From the NCBI GenBank assembly GCA_963556255.1, contig OY744605.1, forward strand, positions 11,971,140-12,035,139: a stretch of DNA of 64,000 bases. Direction: 5' to 3'. The notes under the pieces were generated by a model. The model was not told where the DNA came from. It saw only the letters and a program-made list of their open reading frames with translations, and searched no databases. Shown one piece after another: positions 9,291 to 19,314 of this stretch; position 1 is the stretch's first letter, and every line of letters starts with the position of its first letter. This DNA comes from Allolobophora icterica (lineage: Eukaryota > Annelida > Clitellata > Crassiclitellata > Lumbricidae). The translations under genes were made by a program, and so were the position numbers.

Positions 9291-9698
9291 TAAATTTCCG
9301 TGGGCTGTATATTCAGTGATACCTAATCTGCAACACCCTCTCCCCATCAATTAGTATATGTAACAAACAGATGATTACATTATAAATCCAACAGATCAGT
9401 TACTGACAACTGTACTTAATTAAATACTTCGTTAATTAACACGTGCTGTTCCACAAAACCTGAACCGGAAGTATTCTTCCTTTTAATCACAAATCATCGG
9501 AACTGGAAGTCGGATATGATGGGTTCAAGGATATGGCATCCGAATTATCAGTCCAACACAAAACTACGACTACTCAGAATGCAATCTTATCATTGGCCAC
9601 CAGCCTAAGGATAGAGTAATGAAGCAATCTGGGTGGAGACAGCTAATGAGTTGAACTAATGACGTGTAGAGTTAATTATTTTTAATGCCATTTATTTA

Positions 9699-9868
9699 TA
9701 GAAGAGCAGTCCTTTAAGCTAGCCCTGAAAAGTTGCCATGGGTATGTAAAGGTAGCGACTTCACTTTTCTTGGCTTCTACATATGAAGGCAGGTGTCTAA
9801 TTCTCTCCCTTGCTGTCTGATATTCCCAGTGACAGTGTACAGTCAGTGTGTCATGTTTGAGTTGACAT
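9699..9868 (-). mobile_element. SINE family A fragment (3' half)
   Basis: It carries the family A body in reverse: AGAGCAGTCC, CTAGCCCTGA, CCATGGGTATG, ACTTCA and CAGTGTACAGTCAGTGT. The tRNA-like head is missing. Full copies are at 44650 (+) and 47080 (-). Confidence 0.75.
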
Positions 9869-9869
9869 G

Positions 9870-10165
9870 GAATGACCACTTAGCCAAATGAGCCATTCCC
9901 TTTAAAGACTCGCCTTAGCCATCTGAGCCATTGCATTGAAAAACTCACATACCCATCTGAGCCATTGCAATGAAAAACTCACATACCCATCTGAGCCATT
10001 GCATTGAAAAACTCACATAGCCATCTGAGCCATAGCATTAAAAACTCTTCTTAGCCACCTAAGCCATTGCATTAAAAAACTCACCTTAGCCATCTGAGCC
10101 ATTGCATTCAAAACCTCTTCTCCTAAGCCATTGCATTAAAAAACTCACCTTAGCCATCTGAGCCT
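9870..10165. repeat. About 35-bp tandem repeats that copy a splice donor
   Basis: Eight or so degenerate copies of a 34-36-bp unit. On the minus strand each reads GGCTCAGATGGCTAAG then GTGAGTTTTT then AATGCAAT. The first copy in transcript order is the real end of the RBMS exon 10149-10240 (QMAK plus its GTGAGT donor). Downstream copies keep either GGTGAGT or TATGTGAGT, so several duplicate donors lie in series in the intron. Confidence 0.9.
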
Positions 10166-10240
10166 GTATCCCAGCTGCATGTAAGGCTTTAACAGCTGCT
10201 TCGGCTGATTTTTCTGAGTCATAATCAACGAAACCATAAC
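10149..10240 (-). CDS. RBMS: RBMS/shep-like gene, second half of RRM1
   Basis: This 92-bp exon completes RRM1: GYGFVDYD (RNP1; the Gly codon is split over the junction), then AAVKALHAAGIQAQMAK. The acceptor is TGGTCTCTAG at 10241-10242 and the donor GTGAGT starts at 10148. It enters in phase 1 and leaves in phase 0. In RBMS1 and shep the same position reads YGFVDF...AVK.L...GVQAQMAK, so the exon is unambiguous. Its last 16 bases and donor were amplified into a tandem array in the following intron. Confidence 0.93.
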
Positions 10241-10324
10241 CTAGAGACCACAGAAGAACCCTTCACCATTAGAATAACAATTGTATAATATAATAGGCCT
10301 AATTCTCAATTATATTACCAAAAG

Positions 10325-10985
10325 TAAATTATTATCCTTAAGATAACTAGAGCTGAATCCACTCACTATCCTTAAAACGATCATAGATACCTCTAATCAT
10401 TATCCTTAAAATGACCTTGGCTACATCTAATCAATATCCTTAAGATGACCATGGCTACATCTAATCAATATCCTTAAAACGCTCATGGCTACATCAAATT
10501 GTCATCCTTAAGATGACCATGGCTACATCTAATCATTATCCTTAAGATGACCATGGCTACATCTAATCATAATCCTTAAGATGACCACGGCTACATATAA
10601 TCACTAGCCTTAAAATGATCATGGCTACATCTAATTGTTATCCTTAAGATGACCATGGCTACATCTAATCATTATCCTTATGATGACCATGGCTACATCT
10701 AATCATTATCCATAAGATGACCACGGCTACATATAATCACTAGCCTTAAAATGACTATGGCTACGTATAGTTACTAGCCTTAAAATGACTATGGCTACAT
10801 CTAATTATCATCCTTAAAATGACCATGGCTGTATCTAATCAATATTCTTAAAATGACGTATAATCACTAGCCTTAAAATGACCGTGGCTACACCCAATCA
10901 GTATCCTAAAAAAAACATGGGTAAATCTAGGCCTACTCATTATTCTTATAATAACCATGGCCATACCTATTGGTTATCAATAAAA
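10325..10985. repeat. 33-bp intronic minisatellite
   Basis: About 20 degenerate copies of TATCCTTAAGATGACCATGG + CTACATCTAATCA. Variants (AATGACTATGG, ATATAATCACTAGCC) alternate, suggesting higher-order duplication. It fills most of the intron between the two RRM1 exons. Confidence 0.9.
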
Positions 10986-11076
10986 CTATCTCAAACAACC
11001 CATGACTGAAGCATCAGAGAGAAGACAAACAGTAACATTAACATTGCCATTAACAGAACCTAGAGCACAAACTCAC

Positions 11077-11135
11077 CTTTACATTTACCAGTCGCCTGAT
11101 CTATAATCGCCTTCGTTGATATGATTTTTCCATAT
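11077..11135 (-). CDS. RBMS: RBMS/shep-like gene, small RRM1 exon
   Basis: This 59-bp exon encodes YGKIISTKAIIDQATGKCK, the middle of RRM1 (compare YGKIVSTKAILDKTTNKCK in vertebrate RBMS). The acceptor is TTCCTACAG at 11136-11137 and the donor GTGAGT starts at 11076. It enters in phase 2: CA from exon 13714-13958 plus A gives Gln. It leaves in phase 1. It is too short for ordinary ORF detection and was found by following the RRM through. Confidence 0.93.
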
Positions 11136-11149
11136 CTGTAGGAATTAAC

Positions 11150-11425
11150 AGCAACACAGACATTCACCAGACTTATCCAAAACGTCAACATGTTCACACC
11201 ACTTATATTTCTAACAACCAGGGTGTTGTAAATTTGACATCAACGGCTCTGGCAGCCGTAAGATGTCGCTAAACACTTGATATCACTGTGCCCTCTTGGA
11301 CACCTTCAGATATCCTTAGACTCTTACATAATTATCTCTTAAACACCTTTATGACGCTGTCAACAACGCCATGTGCTCAGCAACCGCAGTTTATCTCCAG
11401 CTTAACACTTCGTTTGCGTGAAGTA
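11150..11425. other. Intron, no feature recognised
   Basis: Ordinary-composition intronic DNA. Short open frames have no recognisable domain. Confidence 0.5.
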
Positions 11426-11427
11426 GA

Positions 11428-11607
11428 ACAGCAGTCCATTTCGCTAGCCTTGGAGGCAGACATGGGTATGAAGTGCTACCGACTTCATTTTCTTAGCCTC
11501 GGCATATGACGGCGGATGGCCAGTCCTCTCCCTCGCCATCTCGTCTTCGCACCAACACTGTACAGTCAGTGTACTCCTTATAGCTGAGTTGGCTAGAGGG
11601 CGTGAGT
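11428..11607 (-). mobile_element. SINE family A fragment
   Basis: Reverse-orientation body with CAGCAGTCC, GGCAGACATGGGTATGAAG, CTTAGCCTCGGCATATGA and ACACTGTACAGTCAGTGTA. It ends before the tRNA-like head. Confidence 0.75.
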
Positions 11608-11639
11608 TGTTTGCACGAGCCAGGCACTACTATTACAGA

Positions 11640-12660
11640 CTAATTAAGGCCCTGGCAGGCTGGCACCATAAAGACGTCGTTAAGGACTGGATACTAAGAA
11701 CCCAGCATTAGACTAACAGCATTTAGCTCAATCTTTATTGCGCCACTAGCGTTTAACACACACACAGTTTGCAGTTGGATATACTTACTTACTTTTACAG
11801 CTTCACATTTTACCTAGCCAATGCCTCTGTAACGCATTACGACACGGCATATATATCTGAAATCTATCATAAAGCCTCTAGGGCTTCAGAAAGGCACCCG
11901 AACTCTGCCACTGCTCGTACTCTGGCAGTGCCAGTCCCAAGCCTAGATGAAGGAGGAGGGCGACGCTAATGACCTTTGTTATCACACAGTGTCGTTAAAC
12001 TGAAATTATTGAAAGGAACCCCACACTGTACCTAGACAGGCCAGAGGAAGAGCCAATATTTCTACGCCTCTATTTACTATGACGAGTTGGAGACCATTCT
12101 ATTCAATTGTCAGGTTGAGAGCATCTAAGAAATGTTTTCTTGCAGAGGTACTACATAAATGAGCACCAACAAGTACAATTCCTGATGCCCAAGGCAAGTT
12201 TAATTAATCGTTCAGATTACTAATAGGATACATTAAGGTGTCTGTGCTACTCATAATAATTGCCCTCACGACCGTGTATCGTATTAGTCCATCTAACTTA
12301 AGTCTGTATATATCTGGTTACCAAGGTCCACTAAGTTGGGGTCTGCTACATGGCTAACAAAGCACTTGTTTAGACCAGTCAGATAGCCATGTGTACAGAG
12401 ACCTTTGAGAGATACTTTAAAGGCGCTATATTAAGTGGCTTGATAAATACACACATGACTAATGAACAAATATAACTAAGAGACTAAATTACAGTAATTA
12501 CTGATTAATTAGCACCAATGTCAACAACTGCAAGACAAACCAGTTTTAAACCACAAACCGAAGCAAGTACTTTCAAACTGTTCCTGGGATAAACATAATG
12601 CTCAGAGACTTAATGGAAAACTACTTGCTTTCCCAACTTCAAGATTTCAACTGGACTAAT
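11640..12660. other. Intron, no gene seen
   Basis: No domain-bearing ORF. A short AAAGGCGCTATATTAAG near 12420 resembles the 3' terminal motif of the LINE copies in this window, so a small LINE or SINE tail may be present. Confidence 0.5.
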
Positions 12661-12666
12661 CCAGTT

Positions 12667-12897
12667 GTTCGTAATAGTCTAGTGGTTAGTGTGCTAGACT
12701 ATTAACCGTGAGGTCGGAGGTTCAAATCCACACCAGGCCAGAAATTTGTTTTGAGATTTCTGCTCCACCTGCGCCCCCTAGCCAACTCGGCCATAATGAG
12801 TACACCGACTGCACACTGTCTGTGGGAAGATCATACAGGGGAGAAGAGTGGCCACTTACCCTCATCTGCCGAGGATAAGAAAATGAAGTTGTGAAGT
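12667..12897 (+). mobile_element. SINE family A copy, interrupted by another SINE
   Basis: The tRNA-like head has box A (TAGTCTAGTGGTTAG) and box B (GGTTCAAATCC), followed by the family body CCAGAAATTTG...GCGCCCCCTAGCCAACTC. It stops near AAAATGAAGTTGTG, and the missing end resumes after the inserted element at about 13183. Confidence 0.85.
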
Positions 12898-13182
12898 TGT
12901 GGGGTGGGGAGATGGTTGAATGGTAACATGCTGGCACGAAGATCAGAAGGACGTGGGTTAAATACTCGCTAGCCCATAAGGTTGACTCAGCCTTCATTCT
13001 CTTGGTGCCAATTGTAAAATGAGCAGTAGGACAGATGGGTGCCTTGCATGGCTGCCATACAGTTAAATTTGACTCCTGTTAAACTTGTAATCGTCTGTTA
13101 CTACTATAGCATGTAATCTTACTGTGTTCATCATCAGTTTGAATTAATAAACAAAGATTATTATTATTATTAATATTATTAA
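12898..13182 (+). mobile_element. SINE family D inserted in SINE A
   Basis: A second tRNA-like head (GGTTGAATGGTAACATG, then GTGGGTTAAATACTCGC) begins inside SINE A. The element ends in (ATT)n at about 13160-13182, after which SINE A sequence AACACTTCATACC continues. This nesting makes D younger than this A copy. Confidence 0.65.
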
Positions 13183-13265
13183 CACTTCATACCCTCGTAT
13201 GCTGAGGCTAGGAAAACGAAGTCACTAACACTTCATACCCATGGCTGCCTCTCTGGGTAGCTGAA
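13183..13265 (+). mobile_element. SINE family A 3' end, continued
   Basis: TGCTGAGGCTAGGAAAACGA, AACACTTCATACCCATGG and CTGCCTC are the 3' body of family A, displaced by the D insertion. Confidence 0.7.
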
Positions 13266-13289
13266 GGGATTTCTATAGAAGTCACTAGA

Positions 13290-13640
13290 TCTTTAGATTA
13301 GATTAGATTAGAAAGGAATTTGGGCTTAGGTTCTACATGTTTGCCGAAGCCTGTCAGTGGCGACTCTTTCAGTCATCCCGAGAAGACTTTCCTCACTAAC
13401 TGACCGTTTTTCCTTAATGACTTTAACGTCATTTCGGGTGGCACAGGCAATACCTTTCTCTACTACTTAAAAGGCAATATATTTAACAAGGCACTTCAAA
13501 GGTGTATAAAATTTCAATCTAACTAAACAAAATTCAACCAACAAGGTAAGATCACACTGCATATGTTTAGATTAGATTAGGACCAGATTACATCCAACTG
13601 GATTAGATTAAACATCCTTGTGTATACAACAGCCCTAAAT
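13290..13640. repeat. AGATT-rich intronic DNA
   Basis: Scattered AGATTAGATTAG runs at 13298-13312 and 13567-13605 with unrelated sequence between. No gene is seen. Confidence 0.5.
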
Positions 13641-13713
13641 CAGTCACTAGATCAGATAAGACTACATAATAAGAGATCCTATCAGACTACATGGACTGAA
13701 CGATCTGACTGAC

Positions 13714-13958
13714 TGTTGGCAGAGTGTCACGAGGTCCTTGTCACTCGTGTCTGGCTTGAGGCCGCGAATGTACAGATTCGTCTTGCTCAGCTGCTCCCCT
13801 CCCCCTCCTCCTCCTCCCCCTCCGCTGTTGCTGCCTCCCCCTCCTCCTCCTCCTCCGCCACCGGAAGTGCTGAAGCTGTGCTGTGATGACGACTGAGACG
13901 AAGGAGTGTTCGGACTGGCCGTTGGCATCTTCTGGCTGCTGATGCTGCTGTTGGTGCA
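13714..13958 (-). CDS. RBMS: RBMS/shep-like gene, poly-Gly linker and start of RRM1
   Basis: A 245-bp exon entering in phase 0 (acceptor GATCGTCAG at 13959-13960) and leaving in phase 2 (donor GTCAGT at 13713). It encodes a Ser/Thr/Pro/Gln-rich stretch, two poly-Gly runs separated by SNS, then [13 protein letters not shown] (RNP2 of RRM1) and DKDLVTLCQ. In Drosophila shep a Gly/Ser/Asn-rich region also runs into [15 protein letters not shown], a close match. The Met at 13928 (MPTASPNT) could serve as start when the upstream exon is noncoding; otherwise the frame is open back to the acceptor. The GGN repeat tract (13797-13863) is likely length-polymorphic. Confidence 0.93.
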
Positions 13959-14108
13959 CTGACGATCAGATGATATCGTCTACAACAGGTCAAACGGCAG
14001 GGTCATATAAGGTCAGCTGAGGTCAGGCTAGGTGATGAGAGGCAAGACAAGGCTTGATATTGATTATTTCAGATGATATCGTCTTCTTCAACAGGTCAAA
14101 CGACGAGG

Positions 14109-14293
14109 TCATCATCATCATCATCATCACGACCACCACGACCACCACCACCACGACGACCACCACCACCACGACGACCACCACCACCACGACGACCACG
14201 ACGACCACGACGACCACCACCACCACCACCACCACCACCACCACCACCACCGTCGTCGTCGTCACCACCACCATCATCATCATCATCATCATG
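14109..14293. repeat. Compound trinucleotide microsatellite
   Basis: CAT, CAC, GAC and CGT triplets in an almost unbroken 185-bp run. Long Thr or Val ORFs through it are artefacts. It abuts the tail side of the reverse-oriented SINE B at 14306. Confidence 0.95.
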
Positions 14294-14305
14294 TTCCTCA
14301 TGCCA

Positions 14306-14478
14306 GCCATTTATCAAGCGCCATGATCTAATGACCAAAGCATCAATCGATGGTGCTGAACAGTTTTGAGTAAAGGACTTGCTCAAGGTTCCTAAACAGT
14401 AACCGTCTTATGGAAGGTGGCTCAAACCCGTAGTATCTTCATTACAAGGCCAGTGCTCTAACCACAATCAGTATATTG
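14306..14478 (-). mobile_element. SINE family B copy
   Basis: Reverse orientation. It contains the tail motif TTATCAAGCGCC, the central GACTTGCTCAAGGTTCC (reverse of a CORE-like GGAACCTTGAGCAAGTC) and a degraded box B (GGCTCAAACCC), then GTGCTCTAACCA. Confidence 0.85.
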
Positions 14479-14479
14479 T

Positions 14480-14625
14480 CCTCGGTCATTTGTCAAGTCC
14501 GTTGTTCCCCATAGCGTTAGTCCAAGTGACGTTATGTCCTCCTTTCTATTATCTACCTAACGTAGTCTTGGTCTGCCTTTGTGTCTTTTTCCTTTTAATC
14601 TTGCATGTAGTGCATTGTTTGTTGA
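14480..14625 (-). mobile_element. RTE-like LINE 3' fragment
   Basis: GCGTTAGTCCAAGTGACG and CGTAGTCTTGGTCTGCC match the copies at 18100 and 31780. The reverse translation contains DITSLGLTL-like sequence, the end of the LINE ORF2. Confidence 0.6.
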
Positions 14626-14671
14626 AAATAGGGTTTAGAGATCGGAAACTTCCAGGAATGACGCTAACGGG

Positions 14672-14765
14672 CTAAGGAACCCAGAGTTCCGTTCTAAGGA
14701 ACTCAGTTCCGTCGTGAGGAACTCAAGAGTTCCATCCTCAGGAACCCAAAGTTCTGTCCTTGTAA
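14672..14765. repeat. GGAAC minisatellite
   Basis: Four to five copies of a roughly 24-bp unit alternating AAGGAACYCA and GAGTTCCGTYCT. GGAAC and GTTCC within each unit make it self-complementary. Confidence 0.75.
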
Positions 14766-14768
14766 ATG

Positions 14769-15255
14769 TATTCACATGATGATCAGCTGATTGCAGTCAG
14801 TGAAGCAACTGGTTTTTTCCCCAAACTAATTATGATAATATGCTTTAAAGTCATATGACACCCGTGGGTTTCTGTTAAACTAACTTTTCTCTGTCTGTCT
14901 GTCCGTCTGTCTGTGTCTCTCTTTCTCTATGTGCATGCGAGTATCTGAAGCTTTAATGTCTGTGTAAGTCTCCTTTGGTCTTTATCTCTGTCTCTTTTGA
15001 AATCTGTCTTGCATTATAATTATAGTTAAATGAGCCAAGCCGAAGGAGGTCACCCAAAGTCAACCGAAGTGCATGGGTCTTCGAGATGGAACCCTCCCTG
15101 GAACTAGGCTAACCCTCTAATTCACATGATGATCAGATGACCGACAGCAGTTAGTGATGCAACTAGTTTCAAAACTAATCACAGGATACATTGGAATGGC
15201 ATATGACATCCATGAGTTTCTGTTACGTTACGTCAAAGTCTCCTTTCCTCACTAT
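14769..15255. repeat. Direct repeat pair (14769-14890 and 15119-15250)
   Basis: Both copies start CACATGATGATCAG and run through GCAACTRGTTT, ACTAATYA, CATATGACAYCC and TTTCTGTTA. Each is followed closely by a CTCT/CTGT microsatellite. This suggests a duplicated block or two copies of an undefined repeat family. Confidence 0.7.
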
Positions 15256-15269
15256 CTCTCTCTCCCTTC

Positions 15270-15270
<1 letters not shown>

Positions 15271-15355
<85 letters not shown>
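15271..15355. repeat. (CT)n microsatellite
   Basis: Uninterrupted CT dinucleotide run of 85 bp. Confidence 0.98.
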
Positions 15356-15359
<4 letters not shown>

Positions 15360-15885
15360 GCCTGAATTTCCACCCTGCCTCATCTCCGTCTGTCCGTCGG
15401 ACTAGACTGTGGCGTAACTTCTATTGAACACAACTCCAGAAACACTTGAGAAGAACTAAATAGCCCACAGAACAAAACACATGATATCTGTACCTATTGT
15501 TATGTCAGACCTTAAGTAGAACGGCCATACACATATATAAAATAGACACATATACATATATATATACACATATTTAAGAGGTATATATATATCATGAATC
15601 ACCAAATAAATGGCTAGTGTCAGAAACTGAAGATATAACATATATAATTATTTATATATTAAATAAAACTTGTTGTCTGTCGCACCCACCATATCATAAT
15701 AACCTGTTCTTCACTTAATATACCATAATTACAACAACTTATTTATCTGCCTTATATCATCTACCTAAACCCATAATCATACCAATAAACATCACATTAG
15801 AGCATATCTGTGAGGTTCTTCGACGGTACTACATATATCGCCAGATGCATACATAAACACATAAACATACACACACAAACAGAGA
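15360..15885. other. AT-rich intergenic or intronic DNA
   Basis: No gene or repeat family recognised apart from short TATA-rich patches (15550-15590). Confidence 0.45.
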
Positions 15886-15893
15886 CAGACACA

Positions 15894-16638
15894 TAGTGAT
15901 GTAGCTTTTCCGGAAAAATATTTTGCGGAAAATTTCCCGGAAATTTTCCAGAAATTTTCCGTAGATCCGGAAAAATACATTTAACTCGTAATGTCCAATT
16001 TTCCCCATCAGAAATTTCCGCATGTTTATTATAAGACAACACTAGAAAATTTCTGTTTTTTTAAGTTATTTTATTTACAGTATTTCTGTCAATGCAGGCA
16101 ACATTCACCTTGAAAGAATTAAAATAAACATTAAACCCTACATTAGCATTTCAGACTAGAGTAGCCTAGTTCAAACTAGTTGTAGCCTGTATGTCTGCAG
16201 TCTGCTCTGCTGCAGAAAATGTTTAAAAGACTTAAAATAAACATGAAACAATCTACCAATTGCTGTTTTTTCTCATATTTTCATAACTAAAAAATATTAA
16301 GGAGACTAAATCATAAAAAATATTTTCTCTAAATTAACAGTCAAGTTTAATTGCAATTAATTCTTAAATGTATTGTCGTTGTTGAATGTTGAGCTTGTGA
16401 ACACTGAATAGTAAGCACTAACAATGCTCTCTATTGAATAAACATACAAGTTATATCTACATAAGATAGCTTAGAGTGAGTGATGTTAAAACATTATGAG
16501 GCATTTAAATTTTTATTCGGTAATATTATACTGATGGAAAAATATGGAAAATTTTCCGGAAAAATACACCGGAAATTTTCCGAAATTTTCCGGAAAAATA
16601 TGAAATTTTCCGTACAATTTTTCCGCCTCACAACACTA
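15894..16638. mobile_element. Non-autonomous hAT-type transposon (TAGTG...CACTA)
   Basis: A 745-bp element flanked by an exact 8-bp duplication CAGACACA (15886-15893 and 16639-16646). Ends are TAGTGATGT and, in reverse, TAGTGTTGT. Both ends are packed with TTTTCCGG and CCGGAAAA motifs in both orientations, likely subterminal transposase sites. It carries no coding capacity. The target lies in CA-rich repeat, which weakens the duplication slightly. Confidence 0.8.
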
Positions 16639-16639
16639 C

Positions 16640-16965
16640 AGACACACATAAGTAAACATAAAAACATACATACATTCATACAAACATACATACAAACATA
16701 CATGTATGTAAACATACATACATAAATTCCTAAATACATGCATACATACATGCATACAAACAGACAGACAAAAAGACAGACAGACAGGCAGACACACAAA
16801 CAGACAGACAGGTAGACATAGGTAAATATACCCAAATACATGCTTTAATTCATACATACTTACATTTATACAAACATACAAACAAATATACATAAATAAA
16901 TATTCATACAAATGCAAACGTATATACAAACATATGTAAACATACATACATACATACATTCATAC
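16640..16965. repeat. CATA/CAGA microsatellite
   Basis: Interrupted tetranucleotide repeats, mainly ACATACATACAA with a CAGACAGA core at 16765-16815. Confidence 0.9.
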
Positions 16966-16969
16966 ACAC

Positions 16970-17470
16970 ATAATATCACATGAAGCCGAATATCACATGA
17001 AGCACAACACATAATTCCAACACACAAATGAGACTCACACAGCCAGATGAAGAAACAGCCAACTATTTCCGTGGACCACCACTCCCACTGTAGATGATAT
17101 CCGTGGATGAACCACTCAAACAGTAATTGCATAAATAACTCTAATAGCTGTAACAACATGTTTGCATGACAGGGAAATGGGCAACAGAATCAAGCGATGA
17201 GAAAAGGACACGTGCAGAAGGAGGTAATTTTATGTCCCCCAGAAACATTTCTCTTCATATAGAGTAAAAACGGAGAATTGTCTCATTGGCAAAGCAACGA
17301 ACATCACGAGAATACATCGAGAGATGAACGGTAGATTTAAAAAAACAGAAAAGGTAACACAATTCTTTAAATATCTCTTCAGAGATTCCTCAGAAGAATA
17401 AAAGAGATAACGGTAACAAACTCTTCTTTGTTAACCTCAAAAGAAATTCTTCAAAGCATAAAGGTACGTG
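16970..17470. other. No gene seen
   Basis: Unique-looking sequence without a convincing exon or repeat family. Confidence 0.45.
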
Positions 17471-17471
17471 G

Positions 17472-17712
17472 CATGGTGGCCGATTCGTTAGAACACTCAT
17501 TGTTCTCGTTAGAGCACTTTGCGCTCGCCTTGTAACGGGTTGCAGCCTCCTTAGAGTTGGCTACTGTGTAGGGACCTTGAGCAAGTCATTTGCTCACAAC
17601 TGCTCAGCACCATTAATGCTCAGCACCATTAATGCTCTGACATATGGTTGTGTGTGTACTTCTGAACTTTGGAAGGAGGGTAATATCAAATACGGTTGTA
17701 TTGTATTGTATT
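17472..17712 (+). mobile_element. SINE family B copy with TATTG tail
   Basis: GGTGGCCGATTCGTTAGAACACTC (head), TGTAGGGACCTTGAGCAAGTC (centre) and CAGCACCATTAATGCT (duplicated inside). It ends CTGAACTTTGGAAGGAGGG, as the copy at 43206 does, followed by (TATTG)n. Confidence 0.8.
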
Positions 17713-17719
17713 GTAACAG

Positions 17720-18000
17720 TAACAGAAATGTTTACATGTCTCCATAGGAACTCCTCAGGATTTTCAAGGTAACGGTAACAAACTTGTTTACCTTTAGTTT
17801 TATACTGCACAACTGTTACCTTAACCTTAAACTGAACGGATCATACAAGAAGAACCATGGGGCAAAATGCACTCCATATCACAAGATGACCTTTTCTGGT
17901 GAGGGTGGTGGTCGAGTGGCCACCCAAACTGAAATCAAACCCTAACAGAACACTTCTACAGAGCACTACTTCCAGACAAAACCACCAACCACTCAAATTA
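17720..18000. other. No gene seen
   Basis: Repeated GGTAACRGTAACA phrases (17716-17775) but no recognisable coding sequence. Confidence 0.4.
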
Positions 18001-18004
18001 ATCA

Positions 18005-18375
18005 AAATGTTCATGAGCATCATCATCAGTTCCTGACTCCAGCCAAATATTTGGCAGCGATGGGTACAAGTAAATGATCCCCACTGTCCTCAGTCTGTTT
18101 TCAAGTCCATTGATCCCCTTAGCGTTAGTCCAAGTGATGTTATGTCCTCATTTATATTATCTATCCAGCGTAGTCTTGGTCTGCCTTTGTATGTTTTTCC
18201 TTCGAATCTTGCATGTAGTGCACAGTGTGGGATTCAGTCAACTGGCATTCTCGCTACATGTCCAAACCATCGGAGTCTTTGTTGAACGACTTTGTCTAGC
18301 AGAGTTGTTTGGATACTGACACCAAACATATTATGAGCTTTCTCATGTCTAAGCCTTTGATGTTGCATTTAACTT
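18005..18375 (-). mobile_element. RTE-like LINE 3' end
   Basis: Reverse translation gives pieces of an ORF2 C-terminus such as EDITSLGLTLRG and a DxGQW-type motif. It ends (in element orientation) in the shared GGCTGGAGTCAGGAACTGAT and a short GAT tail. Stops and shifts show it is dead. Confidence 0.7.
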
Positions 18376-18536
18376 TGTTCGGCAAATATTTTCAAACGGT
18401 CTACTTTAACTTACTTAAAAACAACCATGCAGATGATGTGTTGTTACCTAATTGAAGCTATTAGGCTTATTTATACGCCTACAATTAGCGTCTGGGTGGG
18501 TGGGCCATAGAGAGTGGCCTGCTTCATGTGTGTATG

Positions 18537-18575
18537 TGCGTGCGTGCGTGCGTGCGTGTGTGTGTGCGTGTTTGA
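18537..18575. repeat. (TGCG)n/(GT)n microsatellite
   Basis: GTGCGTGCGTGCGTGCGTG followed by GT repeats. Confidence 0.9.
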
Positions 18576-18579
18576 ATTA

Positions 18580-19125
18580 GGGCACTATGTGTTGCATATG
18601 CTTTGACTTTTGCTTTTGTCTCTGGGTGCATTGGTGCTCCCTCCCTTTTCCCCCTACTCCCTTCCCTCCCTTCCCCTTCTCCCTCCCCTTAGGTTGGCGA
18701 GTTTTACCGGATTTTCCGAGAAAGAAAATAGTTTTCTTGTCAAGGGTTACGAGGTTAGAAAAAGTATTGCAAATCGGTGACATTCAGACGTTCCAGTGTT
18801 ATATTTATTATTCTAAATAATAAATAAATAAATAATTTATTTGTGTATGGGCTGTGACTGTGAGATCGTGCAATGTTGGGTATTTGTGTTCTTTTTTGTT
18901 GGATTTCTCAAGTTGTGAGATTACTGCTTAGGTGTAAAAAATTTGAATTTAAGGTCCGAATTCTTCTGGGTTCGACGCACCCACTGAACTTTCTCTCTCA
19001 GTGCATTCGCACCCAAGGCTCCCAAAGAGTCGGCGCCTATGAAGTGTTGTTTTTTGTGTGCAATTCCGGGTTCAGTTTCGAGAGACACATGTTGTCCACA
19101 CTGACAACACTATAACCGCCCAAAG
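18580..19125. other. No gene seen
   Basis: A C/T-rich patch (18637-18690) and short ORFs without homology that I can recognise. Confidence 0.4.
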
Positions 19126-19129
19126 TAAT

Positions 19130-19312
19130 TGAAATTATTATTATTATTATGCATTTATTAAGCGCCGCTATCTAACGACCAAGCATCAATCGATAGCGCT
19201 GAGCAATTGTGCGTGAAGGACATGCTCAAGGTCTCTACACAGTAGCCATCTTAGCAAAGGAGGCTCGAACCTCGTTGCAAGGCGAGCACTCTAACCAATC
19301 GGCTACTTGAAA
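19130..19312 (-). mobile_element. SINE family B copy, nearly complete
   Basis: Reverse orientation. The (TTA)n tail is at 19137-19150, then TTATTAAGCGCCGCTATC, GACCAAGCATCAATCGAT, the CORE-like ACATGCTCAAGGTCTCTAC, box B (GGCTCGAACCTC) and CACTCTAACCAATCGGCTA (box A side). Confidence 0.9.
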
Positions 19313-19314
19313 GA

